From JAMXLO01 sp046735215 (GTDB lineage Bacteria > Pseudomonadota > Alphaproteobacteria > Acetobacterales > Acetobacteraceae), in NCBI GenBank assembly GCA_046735215.1, contig JBKPSV010000286.1, positions 1-20,900 on the forward strand: a DNA stretch of 20,900 bases, written 5' to 3'. Position numbers and translations under genes: made by a program. Below, one piece after another: positions 1 through 8,324 of the stretch. How positions within the stretch are numbered: position 1 is the first letter of the stretch; each line of letters opens with the position of its first letter. The notes beneath the pieces are model-generated. The model had not been told where the DNA came from. It did no database searches and saw only the letters and a program-made list of their open reading frames with translations.

Positions 1-3000
1 GTGAATGCGGCACGGACGGCGAAGACCGTGACCGTGCAGCAGGGTGCGACGATCGCGGCCGACGCCAAGGCGAACGGCCATGGCGGTCGGGTGGCGGTGC
101 TGTCCGACCTGTCCTCGGGCACGACGCGGATGGACGGCGCGATCAGCGCCAGAGGCGGGTCGCAGGGCGGCGATGGCGGGTTTATCGACACGTCTGGTTT
201 CTCGCTGAGCGTCGGCAACAGCGCCGCGATCGGTGTCGGTGCACGGGCATCTTCAGGGCAACCGGGCACCTGGCTGCTTGATCCGTTCGACATCGCGATC
301 ACCAGTGCCGACAAGAACACGTCAAGCGACAGCGAAAGGAGGTTCACCGCCAGCGGCGAGCCGGCGACTATTGCCGCCAATACTCTGCAGACTGCGCTCG
401 GCGCGGGGAACGTTATCGTCAGTACGTCGGGATCGGGCAGCGCCCAGCCGGGGGACATTGAAGTCTTAAGTCCGATCACCTGGTCGGGCGGTAGTTCCCT
501 GACCCTGAGTGCCGACAACGATATTGCGGTCAAAGCCGCCATCACCGGAAACAGCGGCAGCTTGTCTCTCAGCGCTGGCAACACGACCAGCACGGGCTCG
601 ATCAGCATACGCGCGCCGATCAGCGCCGGTTCGATAACACTTTCCTCAGGCAGCGCCGGTTCGAACGGAGAGCTCGAGGCAGGAGCGATCAGCACGAGCG
701 GCCTGCTGACGACCAATTCGGCTACTGGCACCACGCTAGATGGCAACAACACCGTCGGCAGCTTCACAGCCGCGAATTCTTCCTCCGGTAACATATCTCT
801 GACCAACACAGGATCGCTCACAGCGTTGGGCATCACCAACGGCGGTGGTCGCGTAAGAATTAGAAATAGCGGTGACCTGACAATAGCGGGAGACGTAGAC
901 GCTGGCACCCGCACCGTGTCGCTCAGGGCCACTGAAGGATTGCTGGCCGTCGACGCGCCAGTGAGCGGTGGCAATGTCATTCTCCGAACCGACAATCTGA
1001 ACATTGCTGCCCCGATCTCAGCGGCAGGCGGAACCGTTGCCATCGCGCCGGCGACAGCCGGCCGGGCAATGAGCCTGGACGTGGTTCGGGACTCAACGAC
1101 GCTGTCGCTGTTGCAGAGCGACCTCAATCAGATCAACGCGGCGACACTTGCGCTTGGGAGTGTAGACGGCGGCACAACGCTGCTGGCGGGCTCGCACGCA
1201 GTGAACGCTGCAACGTCGTTGACCGGGATAGCTGACACGCTGCAGCTGTTTTCCTCGGGGCCGATCAGCGGGGCCGGCAACCTGACGGTTGCCACGCTCG
1301 AGGGCAGAGCGACTGGTGCAGTCAACCTGCCAGGGGCCAACAACATTGGCTCACTTGGCGGCAGTGGCGGCACGGGATTCGATGCGACTGGCGAGACCTT
1401 TAGTTTGGCTGACCCAGGCAGTGCCGCACTGACAGTGAACAGTTTGACCGCCGAGACGGTCAGGCTGATCGCGCCAGGTATCGTCGTCCCAGGCACTTTG
1501 ACCGGGGCAACGTCGGTCACGTTGACGGCGGGTAGTGATGGGATCACCGGCACTGGTGTGGTGAGTACGCCGCTGTTGCTGGGTAGTTCGAATGGAAGCG
1601 TGACACTGGGTGGGGCGAATTTGATTGATGCGCTGGGTGTCAGCGCGACATCCCCGTTCAATGCATCCGGGCAAGCCTTTGCCCTGAACTCGACAAGACC
1701 GCTAACGGTGAACGGAGTGACTGCCGCAACAGTTGGACTGACCGCGCCGGGCGTCGCTGTTCCGGGCGCTCTGACCGGAACAACGTCGTTGACGCTGAGA
1801 GCTGGCAACGGCGGGATCGGAGGGGGCGGCGTGGTGAGCACGCCATTGCTGCTCGGTAGTTCGACAGGCGATGTGACACTCGGCGGCGCGAATCTGGTTG
1901 ATGCGCTGGGTCTTGATGCGGCATCGCCGTTCGGTGCGCCGGGCAAGGCGTTCGCGTTGAACACGACAAAGGCGCTGACGGTCACCGGATTAACCGCTGC
2001 GGCGGTTGCGTTGACCGCGCCCAGCATAGCAATCCCAGGTGCGCTGACTGCGACAAAGTCGGTAAACGTGACAGCGACCAGTGGAGGCATCAGCGAATCT
2101 GGCAGCATCACCACTGCGGCCTTGAGCGGAAGCGCCACGGCGGCTGCCTCGTTCGACAGTTCCGCCAATCATATCGCTGCACTCGGCAACTTCAGCGCAT
2201 TCGGCATCACGCTGAACGATGCTGCGGGCTTGACCATCAACGGCACAGTCGACGGCGGTCCCAAGGTGACATTGACTGACGCCGCGGGAATTACCGTTGC
2301 CCCCTCGGGCGCACTAATCGGTGACGCACTCGCTGCGACCGTTACCAATGACTTCATCAACAACGGCCTGCTCCATAGCGCCAACGTCAATCTCGTCAGC
2401 AAAAGCGGCAGCATCTACGCTCCCGGCATGCTGCTCACAGCTCTGCTGACCGGCAGCGCTGCCGGCGATGCCACCTTCAGCGGCTCTGCCAACCAAGTGG
2501 CGAGGGTAGCGAGTTTCACTGCCAGCAACTTCACTTTGGTCGACAGCATACCCGTCACCATCACCGGCCCACTGACCGCAATCAACAGCATCAATCTCTC
2601 CGGCAGTGCCGCAACGCTTGACGGCAACCTGCAGGCGCCGACGATCGTCGTGCATACCGGCGGCAATCCAATCGCGCTTACCAACAAAGCGACCATCACC
2701 ACCGGCGGCGCCGCTCGGCCGCTGAACGTTATCAACTTCCCGGGCGACACACCCTCCACCGAGGTGAACGGCGCCTACTTCAGCACGTCGGCCGGCTTCA
2801 GCCAGCAGGGATCGTCGACGCTCCAAGGCCTCGGCGACGGCTCCAGCATCATGCGCATCAATGCCAGCAACGGCGCCGACGCTACGTTCGATTTCTTCGG
2901 CGGCCTGCAGGGTAAGAACAGCTGGATGATCCTTTCACTCGACACCGGTTCGGCAATCGGCCAGATCAAGGTCAAGGATGTCGACGTGATTCTCCGCGGC

Positions 3001-3261
3001 GCCGGTGGCAGCTCCAGCCTGACCGGGACTGTTGCCAATCTATCGGGCGCCCCCGCCGCAGGTGCGGCCGGCATACAGCCCAGCCCAAATTCGGACTTCC
3101 GCTTCAATGGCTGCACGATCCATGCAGTCAGCTGTATTCTGGCGCCCGCGGAAGCAGTGCCGGTTGCGAGCCCGTTGAACGACATATTCTTCGGCTCGAT
3201 GTTGAATCCTGACCAAGAAGACGATCTGTTGCTGCCGATCGTTTCCGACCTGGACTACTGA
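1..3261 (+). CDS. Filamentous haemagglutinin-like (two-partner secretion) exoprotein, 5'-truncated by the window edge
   Basis: This is the C-terminal 1086 residues of a large secreted adhesin-like protein. The reading frame is open from base 1. The first codon (GTG) is probably an internal valine, because the N-terminal TPS secretion domain and signal peptide are absent. The sequence is rich in Gly, Ser, Thr, Ala and Asn, has almost no Lys or Cys, and runs as short beta-strand repeats, as in the right-handed beta-helix of FHA-family exoproteins. A GGDGGFIDTSG motif (about residues 56-66) followed by GTWLLDPFDIAI (about 89-100) is typical of this family. Residues 477-750 hold 91-residue tandem repeats. 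The C-terminus has a Cys1038/Cys1045 pair and a very acidic tail (EDDLLLPIVSDLDY). By family knowledge it would be exported by an outer-membrane TpsB/FhaC-type partner, which must lie outside the window. The stop codon is 2 bases before the CHAT gene, so the two are very likely co-translated. Confidence 0.85.
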   Translation: MNAARTAKTVTVQQGATIAADAKANGHGGRVAVLSDLSSGTTRMDGAISARGGSQGGDGGFIDTSGFSLSVGNSAAIGVGARASSGQPGTWLLDPFDIAITSADKNTSSDSERRFTASGEPATIAANTLQTALGAGNVIVSTSGSGSAQPGDIEVLSPITWSGGSSLTLSADNDIAVKAAITGNSGSLSLSAGNTTSTGSISIRAPISAGSITLSSGSAGSNGELEAGAISTSGLLTTNSATGTTLDGNNTVGSFTAANSSSGNISLTNTGSLTALGITNGGGRVRIRNSGDLTIAGDVDAGTRTVSLRATEGLLAVDAPVSGGNVILRTDNLNIAAPISAAGGTVAIAPATAGRAMSLDVVRDSTTLSLLQSDLNQINAATLALGSVDGGTTLLAGSHAVNAATSLTGIADTLQLFSSGPISGAGNLTVATLEGRATGAVNLPGANNIGSLGGSGGTGFDATGETFSLADPGSAALTVNSLTAETVRLIAPGIVVPGTLTGATSVTLTAGSDGITGTGVVSTPLLLGSSNGSVTLGGANLIDALGVSATSPFNASGQAFALNSTRPLTVNGVTAATVGLTAPGVAVPGALTGTTSLTLRAGNGGIGGGGVVSTPLLLGSSTGDVTLGGANLVDALGLDAASPFGAPGKAFALNTTKALTVTGLTAAAVALTAPSIAIPGALTATKSVNVTATSGGISESGSITTAALSGSATAAASFDSSANHIAALGNFSAFGITLNDAAGLTINGTVDGGPKVTLTDAAGITVAPSGALIGDALAATVTNDFINNGLLHSANVNLVSKSGSIYAPGMLLTALLTGSAAGDATFSGSANQVARVASFTASNFTLVDSIPVTITGPLTAINSINLSGSAATLDGNLQAPTIVVHTGGNPIALTNKATITTGGAARPLNVINFPGDTPSTEVNGAYFSTSAGFSQQGSSTLQGLGDGSSIMRINASNGADATFDFFGGLQGKNSWMILSLDTGSAIGQIKVKDVDVILRGAGGSSSLTGTVANLSGAPAAGAAGIQPSPNSDFRFNGCTIHAVSCILAPAEAVPVASPLNDIFFGSMLNPDQEDDLLLPIVSDLDY
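1429..2247 (+). repeat. Three tandem 273-bp (91-residue) repeats inside the exoprotein gene
   Basis: Units begin at 1429, 1702 and 1975, exactly 273 bp apart, at the codons for LTVNSLTAE, LTVNGVTAA and LTVTGLTAA. Each contains a VVSTPLLLGSS-type block followed by VTLGGANL-(I/V)-DALG. The first two are close copies also at DNA level (compare 1558-1620 with 1831-1893). The third keeps its first half and then diverges. A half unit precedes them at about residues 430-476 (GAVNLPGANNIGSLG). Degenerate relatives with an 'A-N-x-(I/V)-A' core follow to about residue 870. The spacing fits whole turns of a beta-helix, so copy number could change without breaking the frame. Confidence 0.8.
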
Positions 3262-3263
3262 GC

Positions 3264-6200
3264 TTGCATCGACCTGGTTTTCTTCGGCTGCTGCCGTTCG
3301 CGCTCCCGCTGCTTGCTGCCTGCACGACGCCTGCGCCCGACGCCTACGTGCATAACGCGCAGAGCGTCGCCAAGCTTGAAACGCAGATGGCGATCGGCAA
3401 GAACTCGGTGGGCGAGGAATGCTCCCAGCAGGTAGCGGGCGCGCAGAGCGCCGATGTGTTCTGCGGCACGTGGCAGCAGCCCAGCGCGCATGTCCGATCG
3501 GGTGGTGCCGGCACTGCGCGCGAACTTTCGGGACTTGCCACCGCAAGCCAATGGCGCGGCGGCATCGATAAGCGATTTCGTTGCGAACCACCGGTCGCGA
3601 CCACGGTGCTCGGCGGCAATCCGGCTGAGCTGATGCAATGCGCTCGGCTGGTGGGCGGCTGGCCTCACGTCGCCATGGTCGCGCTGGTAAACGGGACGAT
3701 TTTCTACGCCGATGGCGTGCTGCCCGCGGCGCAGGTGATGGAGCGGTCGATCGGCGTGCTCGCCGGCGTAACCCACGCGGCCGCCGTGGCACCAAGCTCC
3801 AGCGCCGACGCCCTGCTGACAACGCGCCTTGCGGCCAGGTCGTTCGGCTCGGGCGACGTCGGGCAATACGATGCGCTGATGGCCGCCGGCACGCGCGCCA
3901 ACCTGGCAGATAATCCAGGTGCGGCGGAGAGTGCCTTCCGTGCCGCGCTGGCGCTGCAGCAGAGGGCGCTCGGCAAGGACAATCCGAACACGGCGACGGC
4001 GCTGATGTCTCTGGCCCTGCAGCTTTCCAATGCAGGGCGCTTCGCCGAGGCCGGTTCGCTCTTCACTGAGGCCAACCGACTGGCGCCTGGTTCGGCCGAT
4101 ACCACGGTGCGCGCACGCCTGCTGCATTATCGCGGGTTGGATGCACTCAACCAGGGTCGGTCCGAGCAGGCGCTCGACCTGCTGACCAAGGCGGACGCGG
4201 CATATTCGGCGGAAGTGCCGGCCGATGCGTTGACGACCAAGCCGCGGCCGAATGCCCCAGTCGGCAACTTCGCCCGTGCCGGCCGCATCAGCCTGGCAGA
4301 CCTGATGCCGACCCAGGACCTGGTGACAGATCCGCGCGCACGTCAGGCGCTGCTCGGCCTGATCGAGGTGCGGCGCAACCGCGGTACTGTTCTGCGTATC
4401 ATGGGCAAGCCGCAAGATGCCGATGCGGTGCTGCAATCCGCATCAAATCTGGCGCGCGGCAACGGCCTGTCGCAGCCGATCCTGAACGCGCGGCTGTATC
4501 GCAGCAGCGGGCTGACCGCCGCCGCTCGCGGCCTGGACGATCAGGCGCTCGACGATCTGCTGCAATCGACCGCCGCGTTCAATCGCTCGCTGCCAGGCTC
4601 GAAGCCGCTGGCAGACACCTACCTGTTGCGCGCACGGGAGTTGACCAAGGCGGGCCGAACCGATGCTGCCCTGCCGATCTGTCGCAGTGCAGTACAGTCA
4701 CTTGCAGCGCTTAAGGCCGGAACGACATCGCTGCTGATGGCAGGATGTCTGGACGCATACGCCGCCGCTGCCGCTCGAAAGCAGGACCAGCGGCAGGAAC
4801 TGCTGACCGAGATGTTCACGGCAGCGCAGTTGGCGCAGGGCGGCATCACCAGCCAACAGATCGCTCAGGCGACGGCGCGTCTGTCAGAGAACGCGCGTGA
4901 TCCGAAGGTTGCCGAAGCGATTCGCCATCGCCAGGACGCGTCGGTGAAGCTGTCGGACCTGTATCGCCGACGAGATGAACTCGCGGAGGCGAAGAGGCAG
5001 GGCACACCATCGGCAAGCGCTGGGCCCGACATGGACCAGGCGATCAGCGAGGCCCAGGCAACCTTGGCGGATGCCGATGCCGCGCTGCAGGCCGCATCGC
5101 CCAATTACGGCCAGTTGGTGCAGCAGGTGGTTCCCGCTCAGGATGTGTTCGCGGCACTGCATCCGAACGAGGCCTTCGTCGCGCTCACCTTGAGCGAGCA
5201 GGACGGCTGGGTCTTCCTTCTGCGCGACAACAGCATCGCCGTGTCGCGGATCGACCTTGGCCTGAAGGATATTGGCGAACTGGTGCGGCGTGTGCGTGCC
5301 GGGATCGAGCTGACCACCAAGGGCCTGCCGCCATTCAACATCGCTGATGCGCAGAAGCTCTACCAGATCACACTCGGCGGCGTGGGTAAGGGGCTCGATG
5401 GGGTGAAGTCGCTGGTCGTCGCGCCAGCCGGTCCCTTGCTGGCGCTGCCCTTCGAGGTTCTGCTGACCGGCCCCGCCGACCCTGCCAATCTTGCCGATGC
5501 CCCCTGGCTCGTGCGCCGGTTCACCCTGGCGCATGTGCCGGCGCCGTCGAACTTCGTTACGCTGCGCAAGATCGCACTCGGCTCGCGGGCGACACGTCCA
5601 TGGTTCGGGTTCGGTGACTTTCGACCTGTCACGCTGGCACAGGCCGAACGGACGTTCCCCGGCGCCGGTTGCGTGGAAAGCGCCAGACTGCTCGCCGGCC
5701 TGCCCCCGCTGCCCTATGCCCATAAGGAGCTGGACGCGGTTCGCGCTATTCTGGGCGCCGGCACCTCGGACGAATTGCTGGGGCCGGCCTTCACCGCTGA
5801 CGCCGTCATGCGCGTGCGACTGAAGGACTATCGCATCCTGCAATTTTCCACCCATGCGCTGCTGCCGGCCGAACTGCGGTGCCAGAGCGAACCTGCCATC
5901 ATCACCTCGGCTCCGCCCAACGCGCCAAGTGCATCTGGCGCGTTGCTCACCGCCAGCTCGGTGGTGAACCTCGACCTGGACGCTGACCTCGTCATCCTCT
6001 CGGCGTGCAATTCCGGCGGACCAGGCGGCTCCACCGCGGGCGAAAGTCTGTCGGGACTGGCCCGCGCCTTCTTCTATGCCGGCGCCCGGTCGCTGGCGGT
6101 GACCCACTGGGCGGTGAACGACCAGGTGGCGGCATTCCTGGTTGCCGACACTCTGAGGCGCTTGCGCGACAGCCCAACGATCGGGATCGCCGGTGCGCTG

Positions 6201-6365
6201 CGGGATGCGCAGATTGCGACACTGACCGACGCCGGAAAGGGTCTGCCTGCCGAGATCGCGCATCCGTTCTTTTGGGCACCGTTTGCCGTGATCGGCGAAG
6301 GCGGCCAGCGCGCGCCGGCGACAACTCAGGCGATCGTTCCTTTGCGGCAACTCGCCGGTATATAA
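3264..6365 (+). CDS. TPR-CHAT domain lipoprotein, putative caspase-like cysteine protease
   Basis: This 1033-residue protein has a lipoprotein signal peptide: a hydrophobic stretch followed by the lipobox LAAC, giving Cys20. The next residue is Thr, not Asp, so outer-membrane sorting is expected. Tetratricopeptide-type helices occupy about residues 210-450; one has the TPR motif with 'ALGKDNPNTATALMSLA'. A probable coiled coil (about 540-620) links them to a C-terminal CHAT domain (about 640-1025). The expected catalytic dyad is present: His864 in FSTHA and Cys915 in LSACNSGG, both embedded in the usual CHAT context, with a C-terminal 'HPFFWAPFAVIGEGG' signature. CHAT proteins belong to the caspase/separase clan. 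The start is a TTG 2 bases after the exoprotein stop. No Shine-Dalgarno is visible, but the start is supported by the perfect lipobox, and coupling is likely. The gene is followed 7 bases later by the kinase. The substrate is unknown; the co-encoded exoprotein or kinase are the obvious candidates. Confidence 0.85.
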   Translation: MHRPGFLRLLPFALPLLAACTTPAPDAYVHNAQSVAKLETQMAIGKNSVGEECSQQVAGAQSADVFCGTWQQPSAHVRSGGAGTARELSGLATASQWRGGIDKRFRCEPPVATTVLGGNPAELMQCARLVGGWPHVAMVALVNGTIFYADGVLPAAQVMERSIGVLAGVTHAAAVAPSSSADALLTTRLAARSFGSGDVGQYDALMAAGTRANLADNPGAAESAFRAALALQQRALGKDNPNTATALMSLALQLSNAGRFAEAGSLFTEANRLAPGSADTTVRARLLHYRGLDALNQGRSEQALDLLTKADAAYSAEVPADALTTKPRPNAPVGNFARAGRISLADLMPTQDLVTDPRARQALLGLIEVRRNRGTVLRIMGKPQDADAVLQSASNLARGNGLSQPILNARLYRSSGLTAAARGLDDQALDDLLQSTAAFNRSLPGSKPLADTYLLRARELTKAGRTDAALPICRSAVQSLAALKAGTTSLLMAGCLDAYAAAAARKQDQRQELLTEMFTAAQLAQGGITSQQIAQATARLSENARDPKVAEAIRHRQDASVKLSDLYRRRDELAEAKRQGTPSASAGPDMDQAISEAQATLADADAALQAASPNYGQLVQQVVPAQDVFAALHPNEAFVALTLSEQDGWVFLLRDNSIAVSRIDLGLKDIGELVRRVRAGIELTTKGLPPFNIADAQKLYQITLGGVGKGLDGVKSLVVAPAGPLLALPFEVLLTGPADPANLADAPWLVRRFTLAHVPAPSNFVTLRKIALGSRATRPWFGFGDFRPVTLAQAERTFPGAGCVESARLLAGLPPLPYAHKELDAVRAILGAGTSDELLGPAFTADAVMRVRLKDYRILQFSTHALLPAELRCQSEPAIITSAPPNAPSASGALLTASSVVNLDLDADLVILSACNSGGPGGSTAGESLSGLARAFFYAGARSLAVTHWAVNDQVAAFLVADTLRRLRDSPTIGIAGALRDAQIATLTDAGKGLPAEIAHPFFWAPFAVIGEGGQRAPATTQAIVPLRQLAGI

Positions 6366-6372
6366 CTACGCA

Positions 6373-8316
6373 ATGGAAACGCTCGAGGCCCTGGGAAAGT
6401 ACGCGATCAAGCGCACCCTGGGCCGTGGCGCCATGGGAACGGTCTATGAGGGTTGGGACCCTGCCATCGCGCGCCGGGTGGCGATCAAGACCGTTAGGCT
6501 GCCGGACGACGCCGACTCAGAGACCGAGGAGGCACTGGCGCGCTTCCGCCGCGAGGCACAGGCTGCGGGGCGGCTGCATCACCCTAACATCGTCGGTGTG
6601 TTCGACTACGGCGAGACCAACGACCTTGCCTACATCGTCATGGAGTATGTCGACGGTCCGACACTGAAATCCCTGCTCGACAGGCAGGAACGCTTCGCGC
6701 TCGCCGACGCCGTGCGCGTGATGGAGGGCCTGCTCACCGGTCTGCAGTTCAGCCACGAACGCGGTGTGGTGCATCGCGACATCAAGCCGGCCAACGTCAT
6801 GCTGACCGGTGATGGTCAGGCAAAGATCGCCGATTTCGGCATCGCGCGGATCGAGAGCAGTTCGATCACCCAGATGGGCACGCTGCTCGGCACTCCGGCC
6901 TACATGTCGCCCGAGCAGTTCATGGGCCAGGTGGTGGACGCGCGCACCGACATCTATTCGTCTGGTGTGCTGCTTTATCAGTTGCTGACCGGCGAGCGGC
7001 CGTTCGACGGCGGCATGTCAGCGATCATGCACAAGGTCCTAAATACCGACCCACCCTTGCCATCGCAGCTTTCAGTCACCGTGCCACCGTCCTTCGACGA
7101 GGTCGTCCGGCGCGCAATGGCCAAGCGGCCAGAGGATCGCTTTCCCTCCGCAAAGGCATTTGCCGAAGCGATCCGCACCGCGATGACGAGGCAGGCCGAA
7201 CCTCGGTTCGCAGAGACCGAGGCGACCATGGTCTCGGCCCCGCCGCCATCACCGCTGCCTCCGCGCGTTGCTGCGACCGCCGCGCCGCCCCCTCGGACCT
7301 TTTCGACCGATATGTCGCGGCAGCGCTCAAAGTCGCCGATGATCGCTGGCAGTGTCGCGGTTGCTCTACTGGCGGCGGTTGGCGGCGGCACTTGGTGGCT
7401 GCTTTCGTCACCGCCTCAACCATCGCCCTCGCCGGCAACCGTCGCAGTTCAAAAACCGCCAGCTCTGCCACGCGAGGACCGGCCGGCCTCTTCCGCTGCG
7501 CAGGCGCCAGCGATCCAGCCCGCAATTCCTCCGGCGAGTAGGGCTGAGAGTGGCCGGCCGCCGGCAAACGCCGCTCAGGACGCGCAGCCCCGGCCGAACC
7601 AGCAGGTCGCCATAGCCGGTCTGGATGCTTTGCGCCGCCGGATCACGCAGTGGGTCAACAGCCGTAGCTGTGCGTTGCTTCAGGGCAACCTCGCCGACGA
7701 CGGCGCTGTTGCCCTCAATGGCTTTGCCGGCAATCGTTCGATAGAGGAATTGCGGCAGGGAGCGACCGCGTTCGCGCCGCCGGGTCAGATCGAGTGGCGG
7801 GTCAGTGGCGTAGACCAGGTATTCTGCCCCGCGCTGACCGTGCTGCGCCCTATCACCCCGGGCTTCGCGGCGACGGGCGAACCCCGCCTCGGTCTGCAGA
7901 TGGCGGACGGCAAGACCCGGTTGCACGACGGCGAGCGGATCCGCATGCGGCTGGTGATGCCCGATTTTTCCGGCCGGCTGCGGGTTGATTATCTCGCGCA
8001 CGATGGCTCCGTGCAGCATCTCTATCCGCAGCTTGCCGAATCAAGGGTCGGCATCGCCGCTGACCCGCCGCAAACGTTTCGTGCCGGCGAGGAGATAGAC
8101 TTGGGTAATCCGGTATGGGTCATCGGCGAGCCGTACGGAATGGACATGATCATCGCCGTCGCCTCGTCGGAGCCGCTGTTCGAGCGTCCGCGTCCGAGCA
8201 ACGCTGAATTGGCAGACGAGTACCTGCGTGAACTACAAGCCCAGCTCGACAGGCTTCGCCTGCAGGGCAACCGCCTTGCCGGTGCCGCGATCACCATCGA
8301 AGCGCTGCCGAAGTAG
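6373..8316 (+). CDS. Transmembrane Ser/Thr protein kinase (PpkA type) with DUF4384-like C-terminal domain
   Basis: The 647 residues contain a complete Hanks-type kinase domain (about 10-270): glycine loop GRGAMG (17-22), VAIK with Lys39, HRDIKPAN with Asp136, DFG with Asp154, and a GTPAYMSPEQ activation/P+1 loop. A Pro-rich linker, one membrane helix (about 323-344) and a second Pro/Ala-rich linker lead to an extracytoplasmic region. That region has a module with two Cys around residues 430-500 and a DUF4384-like domain (about 510-605, with VDYLAHDGSVQHLYP). T6SS PpkA kinases phosphorylate a forkhead-associated protein to trigger firing. This one lacks the vWA domain of Pseudomonas PpkA and instead resembles DUF4384 kinases found in T6SS and CHAT neighbourhoods. 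It starts 7 bases after the CHAT stop, on the same strand, without a strong ribosome-binding site, so translational coupling is likely. Kinase identity is firm; the T6SS role is inferred from the nearby tagF and tss genes. Confidence 0.88.
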   Translation: METLEALGKYAIKRTLGRGAMGTVYEGWDPAIARRVAIKTVRLPDDADSETEEALARFRREAQAAGRLHHPNIVGVFDYGETNDLAYIVMEYVDGPTLKSLLDRQERFALADAVRVMEGLLTGLQFSHERGVVHRDIKPANVMLTGDGQAKIADFGIARIESSSITQMGTLLGTPAYMSPEQFMGQVVDARTDIYSSGVLLYQLLTGERPFDGGMSAIMHKVLNTDPPLPSQLSVTVPPSFDEVVRRAMAKRPEDRFPSAKAFAEAIRTAMTRQAEPRFAETEATMVSAPPPSPLPPRVAATAAPPPRTFSTDMSRQRSKSPMIAGSVAVALLAAVGGGTWWLLSSPPQPSPSPATVAVQKPPALPREDRPASSAAQAPAIQPAIPPASRAESGRPPANAAQDAQPRPNQQVAIAGLDALRRRITQWVNSRSCALLQGNLADDGAVALNGFAGNRSIEELRQGATAFAPPGQIEWRVSGVDQVFCPALTVLRPITPGFAATGEPRLGLQMADGKTRLHDGERIRMRLVMPDFSGRLRVDYLAHDGSVQHLYPQLAESRVGIAADPPQTFRAGEEIDLGNPVWVIGEPYGMDMIIAVASSEPLFERPRPSNAELADEYLRELQAQLDRLRLQGNRLAGAAITIEALPK

Positions 8317-8324
8317 CAATACAC

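Noticed and set aside
1128..2168. - strand open frame in the repeat region of the exoprotein gene
   Set aside because: Its Val/Pro/Ala-rich repeats mirror the + strand beta-helix repeats; no start signal or known fold.
1429..2247. Tandem repeats as a CRISPR or mobile element
   Set aside because: The 273-bp units are in frame, coding and without spacers or terminal inverted repeats.
3255..4436. - strand open frame opposite the TPR region
   Set aside because: No recognisable domain and composition of an antisense shadow.
4884..6350. Long - strand open frame opposite the CHAT gene
   Set aside because: Arg/Gly/Gln-rich shadow frame from GC-rich codon usage; the + strand has clear CHAT motifs throughout.
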